64,000 nt of DNA from Geobacteraceae bacterium (GTDB lineage Bacteria > Desulfobacterota > Desulfuromonadia > Geobacterales > Pseudopelobacteraceae). The translations under genes and the position numbers were made by a program. The notes under the pieces are model-generated. The model had not been told where the DNA came from. It was given only the letters and a program-made list of their open reading frames with translations, and made no database searches. This document shows positions 62,421 to 64,000 of the stretch, piece by piece (positions within the stretch are counted from its first letter, which is position 1; each line of letters begins with the position of its first letter). Where the stretch lies: the NCBI GenBank assembly GCA_025355965.1, contig JANXYR010000047.1, forward strand, positions 62,001 through 126,000, written 5' to 3'.

Positions 62421-63410
62421 TTACTTTAAAGCGAGCCACCAGCCGGTGGCCAGTATGTTCAGTAACGCTAGTGGCGTCAAAACTTTCCACCCCAGATGCA
62501 TCAGTTGGTCATAGCGCAGCCGAGGCAGTGTTCCTCGCATCCAGATAAAAAAGAAAGCAATAGCGAGTGTTTTTAGGGAAAACCAAACAGCTGGAGGGAA
62601 CAGTGGACCATGCCATCCCCCCAGAAAAAAAGTAGCTGCCAGTCCGCCCAGCACAACGATGTTAATGTACTCACCGACAAAAAACAAGCCAAAGCGCATG
62701 CCGGAATATTCAGTATGGAAGCCGGCTACAAGTTCCCCCTCGGCTTCGGGGAGGTCAAACGGTATACGCTTGCATTCGGCGGTAATACTGAGCAGAAAGA
62801 TGATAAACGCTAGCGGTTGGTAGACTATAAACGGCACAGATTCTTGTGCCGCAACGATATCGGTCAGATTGAACGAGTGTGACAGCATCACGATTGGAAC
62901 TAGTGAAAGTCCCATTGACAGTTCATAAGATATCAATTGCGCCAATCCGCGAATACCCCCCAACAATGCGTATTTTGAATTTGAGGCCCAGCCGCCGATC
63001 GCAACGCCATAGACAGCGATTGATGAGAGCGCCAGAAAGAAGAGTAAGCCCACGTTCAGATCGGCTACAACTAGCGGCAGGGTGCGTCCGTATATTGTCA
63101 GCGGCGCACCGAAAGGGATAACGGAAAAGATTAAAATTGCGGGTATGGCAGCCATGGCCGGAGCCAGATAAAACAACCAGCGGTCGGCGCCACTTGGAAC
63201 TACATCTTCTTTAGTGAGGAGTTTTATCAGGTCTGCCAGCGGTTGCAGCAGCCCGTAAGGGCCAACACGATTGGGTCCTTTGCGGTCCTGAACCCAGGCC
63301 AAAACTTTCCTCTCTGCGAATACCAGATAGGCGGCCAAGGTAAGGATTACAAAGAAAACCAGAGCCAGTTTGACGGCGAAAAGCGTTATGTCCAGAGTAA
63401 ATGCTGTCAT
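62421..63410 (-). CDS. nuoH: NADH-quinone oxidoreductase subunit H
   Basis: 329-residue membrane subunit forming the quinone channel. Seen: ERKVLAWVQDRKGPNRVGPYGLLQPLADLIKLL (from about base 63300), the E-rich loop TAECKRIPFDLPEAEGELVAGFHTEYSG, and WMRGTLPRLRYDQLM. The start at 63410 is preferred (MTAFTLD); the 63500 start adds an unconserved leader. It is the first gene of the operon: upstream is only the divergent engB, with no nuoA-G. Confidence 0.95.
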   Translation of the reverse strand: MTAFTLDITLFAVKLALVFFVILTLAAYLVFAERKVLAWVQDRKGPNRVGPYGLLQPLADLIKLLTKEDVVPSGADRWLFYLAPAMAAIPAILIFSVIPFGAPLTIYGRTLPLVVADLNVGLLFFLALSSIAVYGVAIGGWASNSKYALLGGIRGLAQLISYELSMGLSLVPIVMLSHSFNLTDIVAAQESVPFIVYQPLAFIIFLLSITAECKRIPFDLPEAEGELVAGFHTEYSGMRFGLFFVGEYINIVVLGGLAATFFLGGWHGPLFPPAVWFSLKTLAIAFFFIWMRGTLPRLRYDQLMHLGWKVLTPLALLNILATGWWLALK

Positions 63411-63548
63411 GGGAACCCGTTGGAAACAGGTAAGAGAAAAACACGACCGAAAACTAATAACAGCATTTTTTATATACCATAAATTAGTAGTGAACACCAC
63501 GCGCTATTTTTAAAATATTGTGAAAAATGCCAGATGAAAATTAAGCGC

Positions 63549-63578
63549 TTGAATCTAAAGGGTCCGGAACACTATAAT
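63549..63578 (+). promoter_or_regulatory. Candidate promoter for engB
   Basis: TTGAAT at 63549-63554, an 18-base spacer and a perfect TATAAT at 63573-63578, 24 bases before the engB start codon. Confidence 0.55.
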
Positions 63579-63602
63579 GCCAGCTCCAAGGAGAGCTTAT
63601 TC

Positions 63603-64000
63603 ATGAATGTATTTCAGGCTGATTTCATAAAAAGTGCTGCAAAACCGAAAGATTATCCGCCGCCAGGGCTGCCGGAGGTGGCCTTTGTAGGCCGTTCCAA
63701 TGTCGGCAAATCTTCGCTGATCAATGTGCTGTCGGGACGTAAGGGGCTGGTGCGTACCAGCTCAACCCCCGGTCGGACACAGCTGATCAATTTTTTTGAC
63801 ATTAACAGCATACTGACTCTGGTGGACCTCCCAGGTTACGGTTATGCTAAAGCTCCACCAGCGCTGCGTAAACAGTGGGGTCCGATGATCGAGGCCTATC
63901 TTGCCTCACGCGAATCTTTGAAGGCGGTAGTGCTGATCCTCGACATTCGTCGAGTGCCGTCCGACGGCGATCTACAGATGCTGCGCTGGCTCGAGATGTA
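63603..64000 (+). CDS. engB: Ribosome biogenesis GTPase EngB (YihA/YsxC), 5' part
   Basis: The first 132 codons are present; the gene runs off the window. Seen: G1 [13 protein letters not shown]2 region with [15 protein letters not shown]3 [11 protein letters not shown], and the [18 protein letters not shown] segment preceding G4. EngB is an essential GTPase for 50S subunit assembly. The start ATG at 63603 follows AAGGAGAG at ideal spacing. Divergent from nuoH. Confidence 0.94.
   Translation, partial: MNVFQADFIKSAAKPKDYPPPGLPEVAFVGRSNVGKSSLINVLSGRKGLVRTSSTPGRTQLINFFDINSILTLVDLPGYGYAKAPPALRKQWGPMIEAYLASRESLKAVVLILDIRRVPSDGDLQMLRWLEM

Noticed and set aside
1-64000. Mobile island, prophage, IS element or CRISPR array
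   Set aside because: No transposase, integrase, phage gene or regularly spaced repeat array was found; gene content is core throughout. Only small palindromic repeats are present.

Overview
This window reads as a chromosomal, vertically inherited core region of a Gram-negative deltaproteobacterium of the Geobacter/Pelobacter group (Desulfuromonadales). The basis is the gene content and style: a meso-diaminopimelate-type dcw cluster, long-form PstC/PstA permeases, a Cys-rich PAS domain of a kind common in that group, a DHH-CBS-tRNA nucleotidyltransferase fusion, and abundant MCP, GGDEF and PilZ signalling genes. I cannot name the species. I saw no tRNA, rRNA, IS element, prophage or CRISPR array.

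Layout. 1-9.7 kb: 3' end of radA, srkA, rsgA, a CBS/DRTGG-regulated family II pyrophosphatase, a small membrane protein, ovoA (ovothiol biosynthesis), a PAS-GGDEF diguanylate cyclase and a previously unlisted 47-residue CxxC protein. 9.8-19.0 kb: a complete phosphate-starvation locus phoB-phoR-pstS-pstC-pstA-pstB-phoU with two Pho boxes; pstB carries a one-base deletion in its Walker A motif. 19.0-21.6 kb: a small parvulin, folD, an FKBP isomerase with a Cys/Asp/Gly-rich insert, and mscL. 21.6-39.9 kb: the full division and cell wall cluster on the minus strand, in the order mraZ-rsmH-ftsL-ftsI-murE-murF-mraY-murD-ftsW-murG-murC-murB-ddl-ftsQ-ftsA-ftsZ, starting at a consensus promoter followed by a three-unit MraZ operator. 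40.0-54.1 kb: an aminotransferase, lemA with two TPM-domain genes, a zinc-binding-domain chemoreceptor, glycogen phosphorylase, the tRNA nucleotidyltransferase, a small exported protein, ppnP, gluQ, fructose-bisphosphate aldolase and a PilZ protein. 54.2-58.5 kb: a GAF-chemoreceptor and the panB-panC-panD operon behind a structured leader with an intrinsic terminator. 58.5-63.4 kb: an incomplete complex I operon, nuoH-(ankyrin gene)-nuoI-nuoJ-nuoK-nuoL, with palindromic repeats in it. The window ends inside engB.

How it works together. The pho/pst block senses and imports phosphate. The dcw block makes UDP-MurNAc-pentapeptide and lipid II and assembles the divisome, with MraZ probably autoregulating the cluster. 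panBCD makes pantothenate for CoA. The nuo fragment could supply only the quinone-proximal part of a proton-pumping complex and must rely on subunits encoded elsewhere.

Most worth a second look: the pstB frameshift, the truncated nuo operon with an ankyrin gene and repeats inside it, the panB leader RNA, the Cys-rich FKBP insert, the 47-residue CxxC gene, and the hairpin that buries the pstC ribosome binding site.
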